This document shows positions 54,800 through 63,999 of a DNA stretch of 64,000 bases, in pieces. The stretch is taken from assembly GCF_900167225.1 (NCBI RefSeq), contig NZ_FUXH01000006.1, positions 56,811 to 120,810 on the forward strand. The letters run 5' to 3'. The DNA is from Porphyromonas crevioricanis. GTDB lineage: Bacteria; Bacteroidota; Bacteroidia; Bacteroidales; Porphyromonadaceae. Below the pieces are notes generated by a model that searched no databases, was not told the origin of the DNA, and was given only the letters and a program-made list of their open reading frames with translations. The first letter of the stretch is position 1; every line of letters starts with the position of its first letter. The translations under genes and the position numbers were made by a program.

Positions 54800-55422
54800 A
54801 GAACATAATTTCGAAAGAAGACACAATGAAAATAATAAGAGACAATATGGATATTCCCAAGCGTCCATCTCGGCTATTGACGTTCGTAGGTTTGCTTATC
54901 ATCTTGTCAGCAATTCCTGCCATGTATGTCCTCGGTTTTATGACAATCGGGAAAATCAATTCGACCCCCAAGGATGCAAAAGTTGTCAGAACTTTCTCGG
55001 ACGAAAAAATAGATATACAGACCCAAAAAGACGAAAAGACATTTATCTATACAGACTTCTTTTCGATCCATCGCAACGACTATTCGTATGAGGTAAGAGA
55101 TACCGAAGGCAAGGAAGTACCCCTTACCAAACTAAACGGTAAAAGAGATATTCCTCTTGATGGACAATTGGTGACAAAATTTGTTCCTACAGCCTCCTTC
55201 ACGGCACCGGGTGGAACTGTTACCTTCTGTGCCAAAATGGAAGGAAATTCGCGAGGAGAATTTTTCATCGGAGAGAAGATAGATCGTTTTTCTGCCAATT
55301 GGTTACTACCATTTTTACTCTTTATTTTTGGTACCCTGATTGGGGGTTTAGGGTTGACAATGGCTATCAAAAACATTATTGCCCGTAGGAATTGGATCGA
55401 TAAATATGGCCAATATGAATGA
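54796..55422 (+). CDS. Hypothetical membrane protein with two terminal transmembrane segments
   Basis: 208 residues (or 198 from the ATG at 54826). One helix near residues 30-50 (LTFVGLLIILSAIPAMYVLG), then an extracytoplasmic beta-rich domain of ~115 residues (VRTFSDEKIDIQTQKDEKTF, TFCAKMEGNSRGEFFIG), then a second helix (WLLPFLLFIFGTLIGGLGLT) and a basic tail. I do not recognise the family. It is translationally coupled to the frameshifted small membrane gene before it and stands between the oriC candidate and mnmG. Confidence 0.65.
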   Translation: MKNIISKEDTMKIIRDNMDIPKRPSRLLTFVGLLIILSAIPAMYVLGFMTIGKINSTPKDAKVVRTFSDEKIDIQTQKDEKTFIYTDFFSIHRNDYSYEVRDTEGKEVPLTKLNGKRDIPLDGQLVTKFVPTASFTAPGGTVTFCAKMEGNSRGEFFIGEKIDRFSANWLLPFLLFIFGTLIGGLGLTMAIKNIIARRNWIDKYGQYE

Positions 55423-55556
55423 TCCCCAAGGTCCATACAAAACAGAATATTTATTCTCGAGATATATAATATAAGTCAGGGAGTGATACTCTATACCCTA
55501 TGAGGGGAGGATTACAACCATATCCGGATAATCTTCTTCCTGAACAGAAATAAATT

Positions 55557-57446
55557 ATGCTATACACGCAAAACAAAAAATATGATGTGATAGTGGTGGG
55601 AGCTGGTCATGCCGGTTGTGAAGCTGCTACGGCTGCTGCCAACTTGGGTTCACAGGTGCTACTTATCACATTGGATATGAATAGGATAGCCCAGATGTCT
55701 TGTAATCCGGCTGTAGGAGGAATAGCTAAGGGACAGATTGTCAGAGAGATAGATGCTCTTGGAGGCAGAATGGGACTTATCACAGATCGTACAGCCATAC
55801 AATTTCGTATGCTGAACCGCTCCAAAGGACCGGCTATGTGGAGTCCTCGTTCGCAAAATGATCGAATGCGTTTCTCCGAAGCTTGGAGACAGGAATTGGA
55901 GCAACAGGCTAACTTGGAGATCTATCAGGATGAAGTAAAAGAATTGATCCTTGATGGAGAAAAGGTGACCGGTGTACGGACTTTGCTTGGGATGCTCTTT
56001 GAGGCTCCTAATGTTATCCTGACTGTGGGAACTTTTTTGGGAGGGCTGATGCACTTTGGAGAGATACAGATACCCGGAGGTCGGATATCTGAGCCAGCTT
56101 CTATTGGACTAACCCAGCAACTCTCCGATTTAGGTTTTCGTACCGATCGGATGAAAACAGGGACTCCTGCTAGGATAGATGCTCGCAGCATTCACTTCGA
56201 TGAATGTGATAAACAGGAGGGAGAACAGGACTTTCATCGCTTTTCTTTCCTTGATACAGAACATCCCAAATTGCAGCAACTCCCCTGCTATATTACCTAT
56301 ACCAATGAGGAGTCTCACGATATTTTGCGTCAGGCATTGGATCGCTCCCCTCTGTATAATGGTCAAATACAAAGTATAGGGCCCCGATATTGCCCCAGTA
56401 TTGAGACGAAGATAGTCTCCTTTGCAGATAAGCTTTCTCACCAGTTGTTTTTGGAGCCGGAAGGAGAGAAAACAACGGAATACTATGTCAATGGTTTCTC
56501 CTCTTCTCTTCCACCCGAAGTACAACTGGAGGCGATGAGGGCCATACCGGCATTGCGTGATGTGCGGTTCTTTAGACCGGGTTATGCCATAGAATATGAT
56601 TTTTTCGATCCGACACAGCTCAAGCCTACTCTCGAGACAATGCTCATAGAGGGACTTTTCTTTGCTGGACAGATCAATGGGACTACAGGGTACGAAGAAG
56701 CTGCCGGGCAAGGTATGGTAGCTGGTATCAATGCACATCTCAGAAATGATTTGGCCAAAAAAGAATTCATATTGCATCGTGATGAGGCCTACATAGGTGT
56801 GTTGATAGATGATTTGGTGACCAAGGGAGTGGATGAGCCTTATCGTATGTTTACCTCCAGAGCGGAGCATCGTATTTTGCTAAGGCAGGATAATGCCGAT
56901 ATGCGTCTTACTCCCAAAGCTATCGAATTAGGTCTGGCTTCGGAATTGAGAGAGCAACGATTTGGCAAAAAGAACAAGCTAAGGAATGAGCTAATTCGCT
57001 TCTCCGAAACTTTCTCTGTATTACCCGAAAATATCAATCCTTTTTTAGAGCAGATAGGAGATACTCCTATTCGGCAAAAGACAAAACTGAAGGATTTAAT
57101 TCTCCGTCCTCGTCTGAATATGCTCACCTTGGCTGTGCAAATACCCCCTTTCTTGACACGAATAGAACAGCTTGGGAAGATGAAAGAAGAGGTATGCGAA
57201 TCGGTAGAGATTCTTATCAAATATGGTGGATATATAGAGCGAGAGAAAAAACAAGCCGAGAAACTTTACCGACTGGAAGAGGTGCGTATACCCAAGCATA
57301 TTAACTACGAAGAGCTGCTCCAACTATCCACCGAAGCCAGACAAAAGCTCAGCAGAATACGGCCTGTTTCGATAGGACAAGCGGCACGTATTCCGGGGAT
57401 TTCGCCTCATGATATAAGTATTTTGCTTGTCCTTTGTGGCAGATAA
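55557..57446 (+). CDS. mnmG: MnmG (GidA), tRNA uridine-34 modification enzyme
   Basis: 629 residues. With MnmE it forms the carboxymethylaminomethyl group at wobble U34. FAD-binding dinucleotide fold at the start: YDVIVVGAGHAGCEAATAAA; MnmG-specific QMSCNPAVGGIAKGQIVREI, FRMLNRSKGPAMWSPRSQND, MKTGTPARID, and GQINGTTGYEEAAGQGMVAG. The C-terminal MnmE-contact and tRNA-binding part ends ARIPGISPHDISILLVLC. This gene often lies next to oriC in bacteria, which supports the reading of the upstream region. uvrC begins 10 bp after its stop. Confidence 0.97.
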   Translation: MLYTQNKKYDVIVVGAGHAGCEAATAAANLGSQVLLITLDMNRIAQMSCNPAVGGIAKGQIVREIDALGGRMGLITDRTAIQFRMLNRSKGPAMWSPRSQNDRMRFSEAWRQELEQQANLEIYQDEVKELILDGEKVTGVRTLLGMLFEAPNVILTVGTFLGGLMHFGEIQIPGGRISEPASIGLTQQLSDLGFRTDRMKTGTPARIDARSIHFDECDKQEGEQDFHRFSFLDTEHPKLQQLPCYITYTNEESHDILRQALDRSPLYNGQIQSIGPRYCPSIETKIVSFADKLSHQLFLEPEGEKTTEYYVNGFSSSLPPEVQLEAMRAIPALRDVRFFRPGYAIEYDFFDPTQLKPTLETMLIEGLFFAGQINGTTGYEEAAGQGMVAGINAHLRNDLAKKEFILHRDEAYIGVLIDDLVTKGVDEPYRMFTSRAEHRILLRQDNADMRLTPKAIELGLASELREQRFGKKNKLRNELIRFSETFSVLPENINPFLEQIGDTPIRQKTKLKDLILRPRLNMLTLAVQIPPFLTRIEQLGKMKEEVCESVEILIKYGGYIEREKKQAEKLYRLEEVRIPKHINYEELLQLSTEARQKLSRIRPVSIGQAARIPGISPHDISILLVLCGR

Positions 57447-57455
57447 GAAAGCAGA

Positions 57456-59336
57456 TTGTTTCACGTGGAACATAACCAGCATATCTATATCAGTCCTACC
57501 AGGCTAAGCAGGGAACAGCTTGTAGCAATCTTGCCTACTCTGCCTACTCTGCCGGGTTGTTACCAGTACTTCGATGAAGAAGGTTCTCTTATATATGTGG
57601 GGAAGGCCAAAAATTTGCGTAAGCGAATCAGTTCTTATTTTCAAAAAGAACTCACTGATCGCAAAACCAAGGTGCTCGTATCGAAAATACGTGGGCTGAA
57701 ATACATTGTTGTAGATACCGAGGCTGAGGCTCTTATTCTGGAGGGTAATTTAATCAAGACACATCAACCTCGGTACAACGTTTTGCTCAAGGATGGCAAA
57801 ACATACCCCAGCATAGCTATCACCAAAGAACATTTTCCACGGATTATATTTACCCGAGATATACGGAAAGATGGAACAGAATATTTTGGTCCCTATCCCA
57901 GTGCCATAGTTGCCAAAAACATGGTTGCTCTGTTGAGGGATCTGTATAAGTTTCGCACCTGTTTGCTTAACCTTAGTCTAGCAAAAATAGCTGAGGGGAA
58001 ATACAAGGTTTGCTTGAATTATCACATCAAGAAATGCAATGCTCCTTGTATAGGGAGGGTAAATGAGAGTGATTATCTGCACTCCATAGACGAGGCCAGA
58101 GAGTTGCTCAAAGGCAATCTTTCTCTGCTTATGAAGATATATAGAGAGGAAATGATTGCCGCTTCCGAGCAGATGAGATACGAACAGGCACAAGTCTATA
58201 AAGAACGACTTGCCTTACTGAAGCGTTATGAAGCAAAACATACAGTTGCTCCAAGAGCAATTATGCTTGTGGATGTTTTTTCTTATGACGAAGATCAACA
58301 GCAGGCATACATCAACTATATGCAGGTGAGCGAAGGAATGATCCGACTTACCAATACAGTGGAATATCGCAAAAGAGTAGATGAAGAGCCGGACGAGATT
58401 TTTGCTCGTGCCATTGCCGAATTGCGAGATCGCTATCAGAGTATGGCAAGAGAAATTATTCTGCCTTTCGATCCAGGTTGGGGAGCGGCGCAGCAAGCCA
58501 AGATCACTATACCACAGCGTGGTGATAAAAAGCATTTGCTTGATCTCTCTGAGAGGAATGTCAGACAGTATAAGATTGATTGTCTTAAGCAGGCCGAAAA
58601 ACTTAATGCAGAGCAATCAGCTGCAAGGTTGATGAAGCAAATGATGAAGGATTTGCATCTGGATAGAGAGCCCAGATTGATCCACTGCTTTGATAATTCC
58701 AACATACAGGGCACAAGTCCAGTAGCTGCTTGTACTGTATTTAAGAATGGAAAGCCGGCTAAGAGTGAATACAGAAAGTTCCACGTGAAAACAGTTGTCG
58801 GAGCTGATGACTATGCCAGTATGCGAGAAATTGTGGGTCGTCGGTACAGCCGTATTCTGAAAGAGGAAAACAGTGAAGAGAAACTCCCTGACTTGATTGT
58901 AATAGATGGAGGTAAAGGGCAGCTAAGAGTGGCATATGAAGTTCTCAGGGAACTTGATTTGGTTGGAAAAATACCCATTATCGGTTTAGCTGAAAGGGTC
59001 GAAGAAGTCTATTATCCAAATGATCCGGTTCCTCTTACATTAGGATTCAATAGTGAGAGTCTTCGTGTATTGAGACAGATAAGGGACGAAGCGCATCGCT
59101 TCGGTATTACCTTTCACAGGCAGACACGTGGCAAAGCTCAAGTGAAAAGTGAGCTTGATAACATTAAGGGCATAGGACACAATAGCAAAACCAATTTGCT
59201 CCGGCACTTCAAATCAGTCAAACGAATCAGAGAAGCGACAGAAGAGGAAATTGCTTCCATCGTAGGCCCTTCAAGAGCAAAAAAAATCCGATCAGCCCTA
59301 CAAGCTGACCGGAATATCTCATCCATGGAGAGTTAA
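57456..59336 (+). CDS. uvrC: UvrC, excinuclease ABC subunit C
   Basis: Makes both incisions at UvrB-marked damage. ~626 residues. The start is uncertain because no ATG lies before the conserved region; TTG 57456 or GTG 57465 would place it inside the parS site. GIY-YIG domain: LPGCYQYFDEEGSLIYVGKA, KNLRKRISSYF. Cys-rich CLNYHIKKCNAPCIGRV; UVR motif RYEQAQVYKERLALLKRYE; RNase H-like 5' nuclease with IHCFDNSNIQGTSPVAACTV and DLIVIDGGKGQL; C-terminal HhH IKGIGHNSKTNLLRHFKSVK. Complete by family length. Confidence 0.95.
   Translation: MFHVEHNQHIYISPTRLSREQLVAILPTLPTLPGCYQYFDEEGSLIYVGKAKNLRKRISSYFQKELTDRKTKVLVSKIRGLKYIVVDTEAEALILEGNLIKTHQPRYNVLLKDGKTYPSIAITKEHFPRIIFTRDIRKDGTEYFGPYPSAIVAKNMVALLRDLYKFRTCLLNLSLAKIAEGKYKVCLNYHIKKCNAPCIGRVNESDYLHSIDEARELLKGNLSLLMKIYREEMIAASEQMRYEQAQVYKERLALLKRYEAKHTVAPRAIMLVDVFSYDEDQQQAYINYMQVSEGMIRLTNTVEYRKRVDEEPDEIFARAIAELRDRYQSMAREIILPFDPGWGAAQQAKITIPQRGDKKHLLDLSERNVRQYKIDCLKQAEKLNAEQSAARLMKQMMKDLHLDREPRLIHCFDNSNIQGTSPVAACTVFKNGKPAKSEYRKFHVKTVVGADDYASMREIVGRRYSRILKEENSEEKLPDLIVIDGGKGQLRVAYEVLRELDLVGKIPIIGLAERVEEVYYPNDPVPLTLGFNSESLRVLRQIRDEAHRFGITFHRQTRGKAQVKSELDNIKGIGHNSKTNLLRHFKSVKRIREATEEEIASIVGPSRAKKIRSALQADRNISSMES
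57457..57472. promoter_or_regulatory. parS centromere-like site
   Basis: TGTTTCACGTGGAACA matches the widely conserved ParB site TGTTNCACGTGAAACA at all but one position. It straddles the presumed uvrC start, between mnmG and uvrC, about 3.5 kb from the candidate oriC. parS sites cluster near origins in most bacterial phyla. Confidence 0.75.
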
Positions 59337-59388
59337 AAGAGGCATAATAGCCATTTTGTTAGGTCTTAATATCTTATATATCAACCTC

Positions 59389-60381
59389 TTATACCGATCT
59401 ATTGCAAATAAACTCTGCAAGTTGTTTTAGTTGCAATCCAGCCTCTTTGTTAGGTAAAGTGTCTATCAAAGCATTGGCTTGGCTCAAGAAAGCTCTCATT
59501 CGCTTGTTGGCATATTCTATCCCTCCTGCGGAGATTGCAAACCGGGTAAGTCTGTCTAAATTTTCGTGGTCGAAGCTGCGAGCTTTGATAAGGCTTAGGC
59601 ATTCTTCTTTTTCTGTCTTTTCGGCATAAGAGGTATTAAGAGCATAGAGCAGAGGAAGGGTTACCTTGCCTTCTCGTATATCATTGCCGGTTGGTTTGCC
59701 AATATCTTGTTGGTAGTAATCGAATATATCATCCCGGATTTGGAAGGCATAGCCCAGCAACTCCCCTATTTGTCCGCAAAGAGAGATTAGCCCTTCCTCG
59801 GCATCTACAGAGATGGCTGCCAACTCGGCTGCTGCACGAAAGAGTGTAGCCGTTTTTTGTTTAATGACGGAATAGTAGATTTCCTCGTCCAGAACAACTT
59901 CGTCTGCCACCTCAAACTGACGTATTTCTCCTTCACTCAATTCTCGCCCGATGGAAGAAATGATTGAGATAATTCGCAAATCTTGCAATTCGATTGCACG
60001 CATCAAAGCCGAGGAGAGTACGAAGTCACCCACCAGTACTGCTACTCGATTATCGAAGATGGCATTAAGGGTAGGATGTCCTCGTCTCAGGTTAGAGTTG
60101 TCGATCACATCATCGTGTATCAGAGTGGCTGTGTGGATCAATTCGAGCAATACAGCTGCCTCCGTGGTTTTGGCCGAGGGTTCATGATTACAGGCTTTGC
60201 TCATCAACCCAATAAGGAGCGGACGCACCTGCTTGCCGGTTGCTTTGTTGAGAAGTTCTATAGCTTGCCCCAACCAGCGAGATTGTGAGGCAAGGGCGTG
60301 GGCAAATTCGGTATCGAAAGCCGCTATAAAATCCGCCACGGAAGCCTTGATGGGAGCCAATTGGTCTGTTACACTTTGCAT
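59389..60381 (-). CDS. ispB: Trans-polyprenyl diphosphate synthase (long-chain)
   Basis: Makes the side chain of menaquinone from FPP and IPP. ~330 residues. First aspartate-rich motif LIHDDVIDNSNLRRGHPTLN; second QIRDDIFDYYQQD; GKQVRPLLIGLMSKA lies before the first motif; a K-Q-K-T-A-T-L-F block is also present. Product length cannot be read. I take ATG 60381 (MQSVTDQLAPIK) as start, because the ATG at 60390 falls inside the promoter box at 60388-60395. Convergent with uvrC, divergent from polA. Confidence 0.88.
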   Translation of the reverse strand: MQSVTDQLAPIKASVADFIAAFDTEFAHALASQSRWLGQAIELLNKATGKQVRPLLIGLMSKACNHEPSAKTTEAAVLLELIHTATLIHDDVIDNSNLRRGHPTLNAIFDNRVAVLVGDFVLSSALMRAIELQDLRIISIISSIGRELSEGEIRQFEVADEVVLDEEIYYSVIKQKTATLFRAAAELAAISVDAEEGLISLCGQIGELLGYAFQIRDDIFDYYQQDIGKPTGNDIREGKVTLPLLYALNTSYAEKTEKEECLSLIKARSFDHENLDRLTRFAISAGGIEYANKRMRAFLSQANALIDTLPNKEAGLQLKQLAEFICNRSV

Positions 60382-60387
60382 AGCACG

Positions 60388-60395
60388 CAAATATA
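60388..60395 (-). promoter_or_regulatory. -7 box for the polyprenyl synthase gene
   Basis: Reverse strand TATATTTG, full consensus; the predicted start falls only a few bases from ATG 60381, so the mRNA may be leaderless. Confidence 0.5.
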
Positions 60396-60409
60396 ATGAT
60401 ACTTAAGCG

Positions 60410-60417
60410 TACCTTTA
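60410..60417 (+). promoter_or_regulatory. -7 box for polA
   Basis: TACCTTTA, one mismatch to TAnnTTTG; predicted start ~60423, a few bases before ATG 60426. It lies back to back with the synthase promoter within 30 bp. Confidence 0.4.
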
Positions 60418-60425
60418 CCCCTAAG

Positions 60426-63209
60426 ATGAAACAACAACTTTACCTCTTAGATGCTTATGCCCTCATATACCGGGCATACTATGCTTTTATTCGTGCTCCC
60501 CGCCGAGATTCTTCCGGTCGAGATACCAGTGCTATATTCGGCTTTGTACTCACTCTGCAAGACCTTCTGGAGAAAGCCAATCCCGATCTCTTGGGGGTGG
60601 TTTTCGATCCCTCCGGCGGTACATTCAGGCACAGGGAATATCCCGAATACAAGGCGCAGCGAGAGGAGACCCCTCAGGGGATTACTTTTGCCATTCCCTA
60701 TATCAAGAAGTTGTTGGAGGCCTACCGTATCCCATCAGTAGAAGTAGCCGATTTCGAGGCCGATGATGTTATTGGTACTTTGGCCGGGCAGGCCGAAGCG
60801 GCCGGATACGAGGTACGTATGGTGACTCCCGATAAGGATTATGGTCAGTTGGTTACAGAGCACAGCAAGATGTATAAGCCCTCCAAGAACGGTGGAGGCT
60901 ATGAGCTGTGGGGGCCTGCCGAAGTGGCCTCATCTATGGATCTCAGTGGCCCGGAGCAGGTAATAGACTATCTCGGTCTGATGGGAGACAGTAGCGATAA
61001 TATCCCGGGTTGCAAAGGTATAGGACCCAAGACTGCCTCTACCCTGCTCAAAGAATGGGGATCGATAGATAATATTTATCAGCATTTGGATGAGATCAAA
61101 CCTGCGACTGCCAAGAAGCTAAGAGAGGGTAAAGAGTCTACCCTACTCTCTCGTTATTTGGCTACAATTCGCACAGATGCGCCTATTACATTCCGAGCCG
61201 AAGATTTTACACGCAGAGAAATCAATATCCCCGAGCTGATAAGTCTTTTTGAGGAATTAGAGTTTAGATCTCTTTCCAAGCGTGTTTTGGGACAAAGAGT
61301 TGCCAAGACGGAGAAGGTGATACAGCAGGACTTGTTTGCTGACGAAGAGTCATTGCAGAGCTCTACTCTCTCGGAGGGAAACACACTTTTCCCTCACCTA
61401 TCCGACTACCTCGATGCTCAGCCCAACTATCGAAGAATAGAGACACCCGAAGCTCTCAACCAGCTTTGGGGAAAGTTGAGCAAACAAACAGCTTTTGCCT
61501 TCGATACGGAGACGACAGATGTAGATCCACTCAAGGCGGAGATTGTGGGGATTAGCTTTTCCTGGGAGGCAAAAGAGGGGTACTATATTCCTCTGCCGGA
61601 GGACGAAAAAGAAGTTAGACAAATGCTTCGTCCATTGAAACGCTTGCTCGATGACAACAAACACCTAAAAGTGGGGCAAAATCTCAAGTATGACTTGCAA
61701 GTTCTGGATCGCTATGATATTCGAGGGAGAGGACCATACTTCGATACTATGATTGCACACTATGTCTTGGAGCCGGATAGCCGGCACGGGATGGATTATT
61801 TGGCCGAAACCCTTTTGAGTTATCGCACCATCAGCTATGATGAACTAATGACAACAGCGACACGCAAGGGAGATATACGTACGACCAATCCGGAGCGACT
61901 CACACTCTATGCAGCTGAGGATGCGGATGTCACTTGGCAACTATATCAGAAGTTGCTGCCTCTCTTCGAGCAAGAAGAAACAGTTAATTTGCTCAATCTA
62001 ATAGAGATGCCCCTCATGCCGGTCTTGGCGCAGATGGAGCGAGAGGGAGTACGACTGGACACCTGTGTATTAGAGGAGCTGGCAGACGAAATTGCCGGAC
62101 GGATACAGCTGCGAGAGGAGAAGATACAAGAGATGGCAGGCGAGCCATTCAATGTCAATAGTCCCAAACAAGTGGGGGAAATACTATTCGATAAGCTCCA
62201 GCTCATGGACAGGCCCAAGAAGACCAAAACGGGGGTCTATAGTACAGCTGAAGAGACCTTGCAAAAAATTCGATCAACCCACCCTATTGTCCCTCTGATT
62301 CTTGATTATAGGGCAGATCGCAAGCTCTTGAATACTTACATAGAGCCGCTCCCTTCTATGCTGCATTCGGATGGTCGTTTGCACACATCCTACAACCAGT
62401 GCGTTACCAGTACTGGGCGACTTTCCAGCTCCAATCCCAACCTGCAAAATATCCCTATACGTACAGAAGATGGTAGAGGTATCCGTCGCGCTTTTGTTGC
62501 ACGCTCAGACGAATATACTTTCCTCTCAGCCGATTATAGTCAAATAGAATTACGTCTCATGGCTCACTTGAGTGGAGATCCGGGATTGATAGAGGCATTT
62601 CGAGAGGGGAAAGATATCCACACTGCTACAGCTGCAAAAATATATGGCATCAATACCGAACAGGTCAGTTCGGATCAGAGAAGAAAAGCTAAGACAGCCA
62701 ATTTCGGTATCATCTATGGTATATCGGCATTCGGTTTGGCTGAACGATTGGATATACCTCGTGGTGAAGCCAAAAGTCTTATAGATGGTTATTTCAATCT
62801 TTATCCACAGGTAAAAGAGTACATGGAGGCTGCTATTGCAGAGGCCAAGAAACTCGGCTATGTGAGCACTCTTTTTGGTCGTAGACGCTATTTGCCGGAT
62901 ATAAATAGCCGGAATGCCACGGTGCGTAGCTTTGCTGAACGAAATGCTATCAATGCTCCCATACAAGGCACTGCCGCCGACATTATCAAGCTGGCTATGA
63001 TACGTATAGCCAAGGCTATTGAGGAGCAGGAACTTCGCTCTCGTATGATCCTGCAAGTGCACGACGAACTCAATTTTGATGTTTTCAAGCCCGAGCTTGA
63101 GCAAGTCAGCCAGATTGTGCGCATGGAAATGGAGCAGGTATTTCCGGAGCTTTCCGTTCCACTCGTGGCGGATATTGGGTATGGACGCAATTGGTTGGAA
63201 GCCCATTGA
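60426..63209 (+). CDS. polA: DNA polymerase I with 5'-3' and 3'-5' exonuclease domains
   Basis: 927 residues from ATG 60426 (MKQQLYLLDAYALIYRAYYA); the in-frame ATG 60396 overlaps the promoter. 5' nuclease domain (1-290): EYKAQREETP, VEVADFEADDVIGTLA, GLMGDSSDNIPGCKGIGPKT. 3'-5' exonuclease (~335-530) with intact acidic residues: FAFDTETTDVDP, VGQNLKYDLQVLD, YAAEDADVTWQLY, so proofreading should be active. Polymerase domain: SADYSQIELRLMAHLSGDPG (motif A), RRKAKTANFGIIYGISAFGL (motif B), LQVHDELNFDV (motif C). Followed by a terminator. Confidence 0.97.
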   Translation: MKQQLYLLDAYALIYRAYYAFIRAPRRDSSGRDTSAIFGFVLTLQDLLEKANPDLLGVVFDPSGGTFRHREYPEYKAQREETPQGITFAIPYIKKLLEAYRIPSVEVADFEADDVIGTLAGQAEAAGYEVRMVTPDKDYGQLVTEHSKMYKPSKNGGGYELWGPAEVASSMDLSGPEQVIDYLGLMGDSSDNIPGCKGIGPKTASTLLKEWGSIDNIYQHLDEIKPATAKKLREGKESTLLSRYLATIRTDAPITFRAEDFTRREINIPELISLFEELEFRSLSKRVLGQRVAKTEKVIQQDLFADEESLQSSTLSEGNTLFPHLSDYLDAQPNYRRIETPEALNQLWGKLSKQTAFAFDTETTDVDPLKAEIVGISFSWEAKEGYYIPLPEDEKEVRQMLRPLKRLLDDNKHLKVGQNLKYDLQVLDRYDIRGRGPYFDTMIAHYVLEPDSRHGMDYLAETLLSYRTISYDELMTTATRKGDIRTTNPERLTLYAAEDADVTWQLYQKLLPLFEQEETVNLLNLIEMPLMPVLAQMEREGVRLDTCVLEELADEIAGRIQLREEKIQEMAGEPFNVNSPKQVGEILFDKLQLMDRPKKTKTGVYSTAEETLQKIRSTHPIVPLILDYRADRKLLNTYIEPLPSMLHSDGRLHTSYNQCVTSTGRLSSSNPNLQNIPIRTEDGRGIRRAFVARSDEYTFLSADYSQIELRLMAHLSGDPGLIEAFREGKDIHTATAAKIYGINTEQVSSDQRRKAKTANFGIIYGISAFGLAERLDIPRGEAKSLIDGYFNLYPQVKEYMEAAIAEAKKLGYVSTLFGRRRYLPDINSRNATVRSFAERNAINAPIQGTAADIIKLAMIRIAKAIEEQELRSRMILQVHDELNFDVFKPELEQVSQIVRMEMEQVFPELSVPLVADIGYGRNWLEAH

Positions 63210-63220
63210 TGAGACAAAAG

Positions 63221-63262
63221 AGCCTGTTGCGCAACGTTTAATGACACAGCAGGCTTTTATTT
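63221..63262 (+). terminator. Terminator after polA
   Basis: AGCCTGTT / AGCAGGCT stem with a 19-base loop, then TTTATTTC. Confidence 0.55.
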
Positions 63263-63464
63263 CGATTATACCTTAGGAGAGAGAGAATGCTTCTCCAATG
63301 TTTTAAGGTCAGCGGACAATAATCTCTTTCAGATCCCAAAATATTGTGGGGCTACTCTACGTGTAGAGTCGATATGTTTTGCTTGGTTTCTTGGGACTGG
63401 CAAATGCCGGTTTGAGATGTATTATTATGTTTGTTTCTATTTTGTTCTGTTTCTATTTCTGCTG

Positions 63465-63772
63465 TGTTTTTCTGCCCGAATTGGGGACTTTTTCCAAGGA
63501 TTTTCCCTCCTCTTTTTGATGCTGACGGGAGACATTTTTTGCTGACACGGGAGAAAACAAAAATTCTCTCCTGAGGAAAAAATAATTCTCTCCTGTGTTA
63601 GCAAAATTTTTCTCAGGAGAGAATTTCGACCCTCTCAGAACGCCCTATTCATCGGTGTTTTGGGAGAGCAATTCGGAGCATATAAGAGGGAGATATATCC
63701 ACCCCTATACGGAACTCTTTTTTCCTCCTTTTTCCTCGATTTTTGCCTCGAGAAGAATTTACAAAACATGTC
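63465..63772 (+). repeat. Dispersed ~320-bp repeat, copy D
   Basis: Closest to copy C in module orientation: 36-nt module as in B and C, palindrome centre CTCAGGAG (reverse of B), and CCCTATTCATCGG (63643-63655) reversed relative to A and B. It occupies most of the gene-free 63263-63959; I see nothing else there. Confidence 0.8.
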
Positions 63773-63959
63773 TATTCCGAGAGGATAAAATAGGAGCTTC
63801 TTGACTGCATTCTGATTGCTCAGCTGCTCTTTGTGAGATTCACGGGAAGGGTTGTTGCATGAGGACACGATGATTTCATGGAAAGCAGCTGTAACAGCCT
63901 CTTAGATCTGCCCACACATTGTGCACAGGAGGGGAGGCTTTGGCCCATGCTCTAAACAA

Positions 63960-63999
63960 AGAAAGTGCCACAACCCGATCAAGGGTTGTGGCACTTTCG
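63960..63999. terminator. Long hairpin at the window end
   Basis: GAAAGTGCCACAACCC, loop GATCAA, GGGTTGTGGCACTTTC: perfect 16-bp arms. Probably the terminator of a gene beyond the window; orientation cannot be decided. Confidence 0.75.

Noticed and set aside
58777..58792. Second parS-like sequence AGTTCCACGTGAAAAC inside uvrC
   Set aside because: Three mismatches including both outer positions, and the sequence is explained by the conserved K-F-H-V-K codons of UvrC.
62811..62819. Perfect DnaA box TTATCCACA inside polA
   Set aside because: Single isolated box in coding sequence (Leu-Tyr-Pro-Gln codons); no cluster or AT-rich region nearby.
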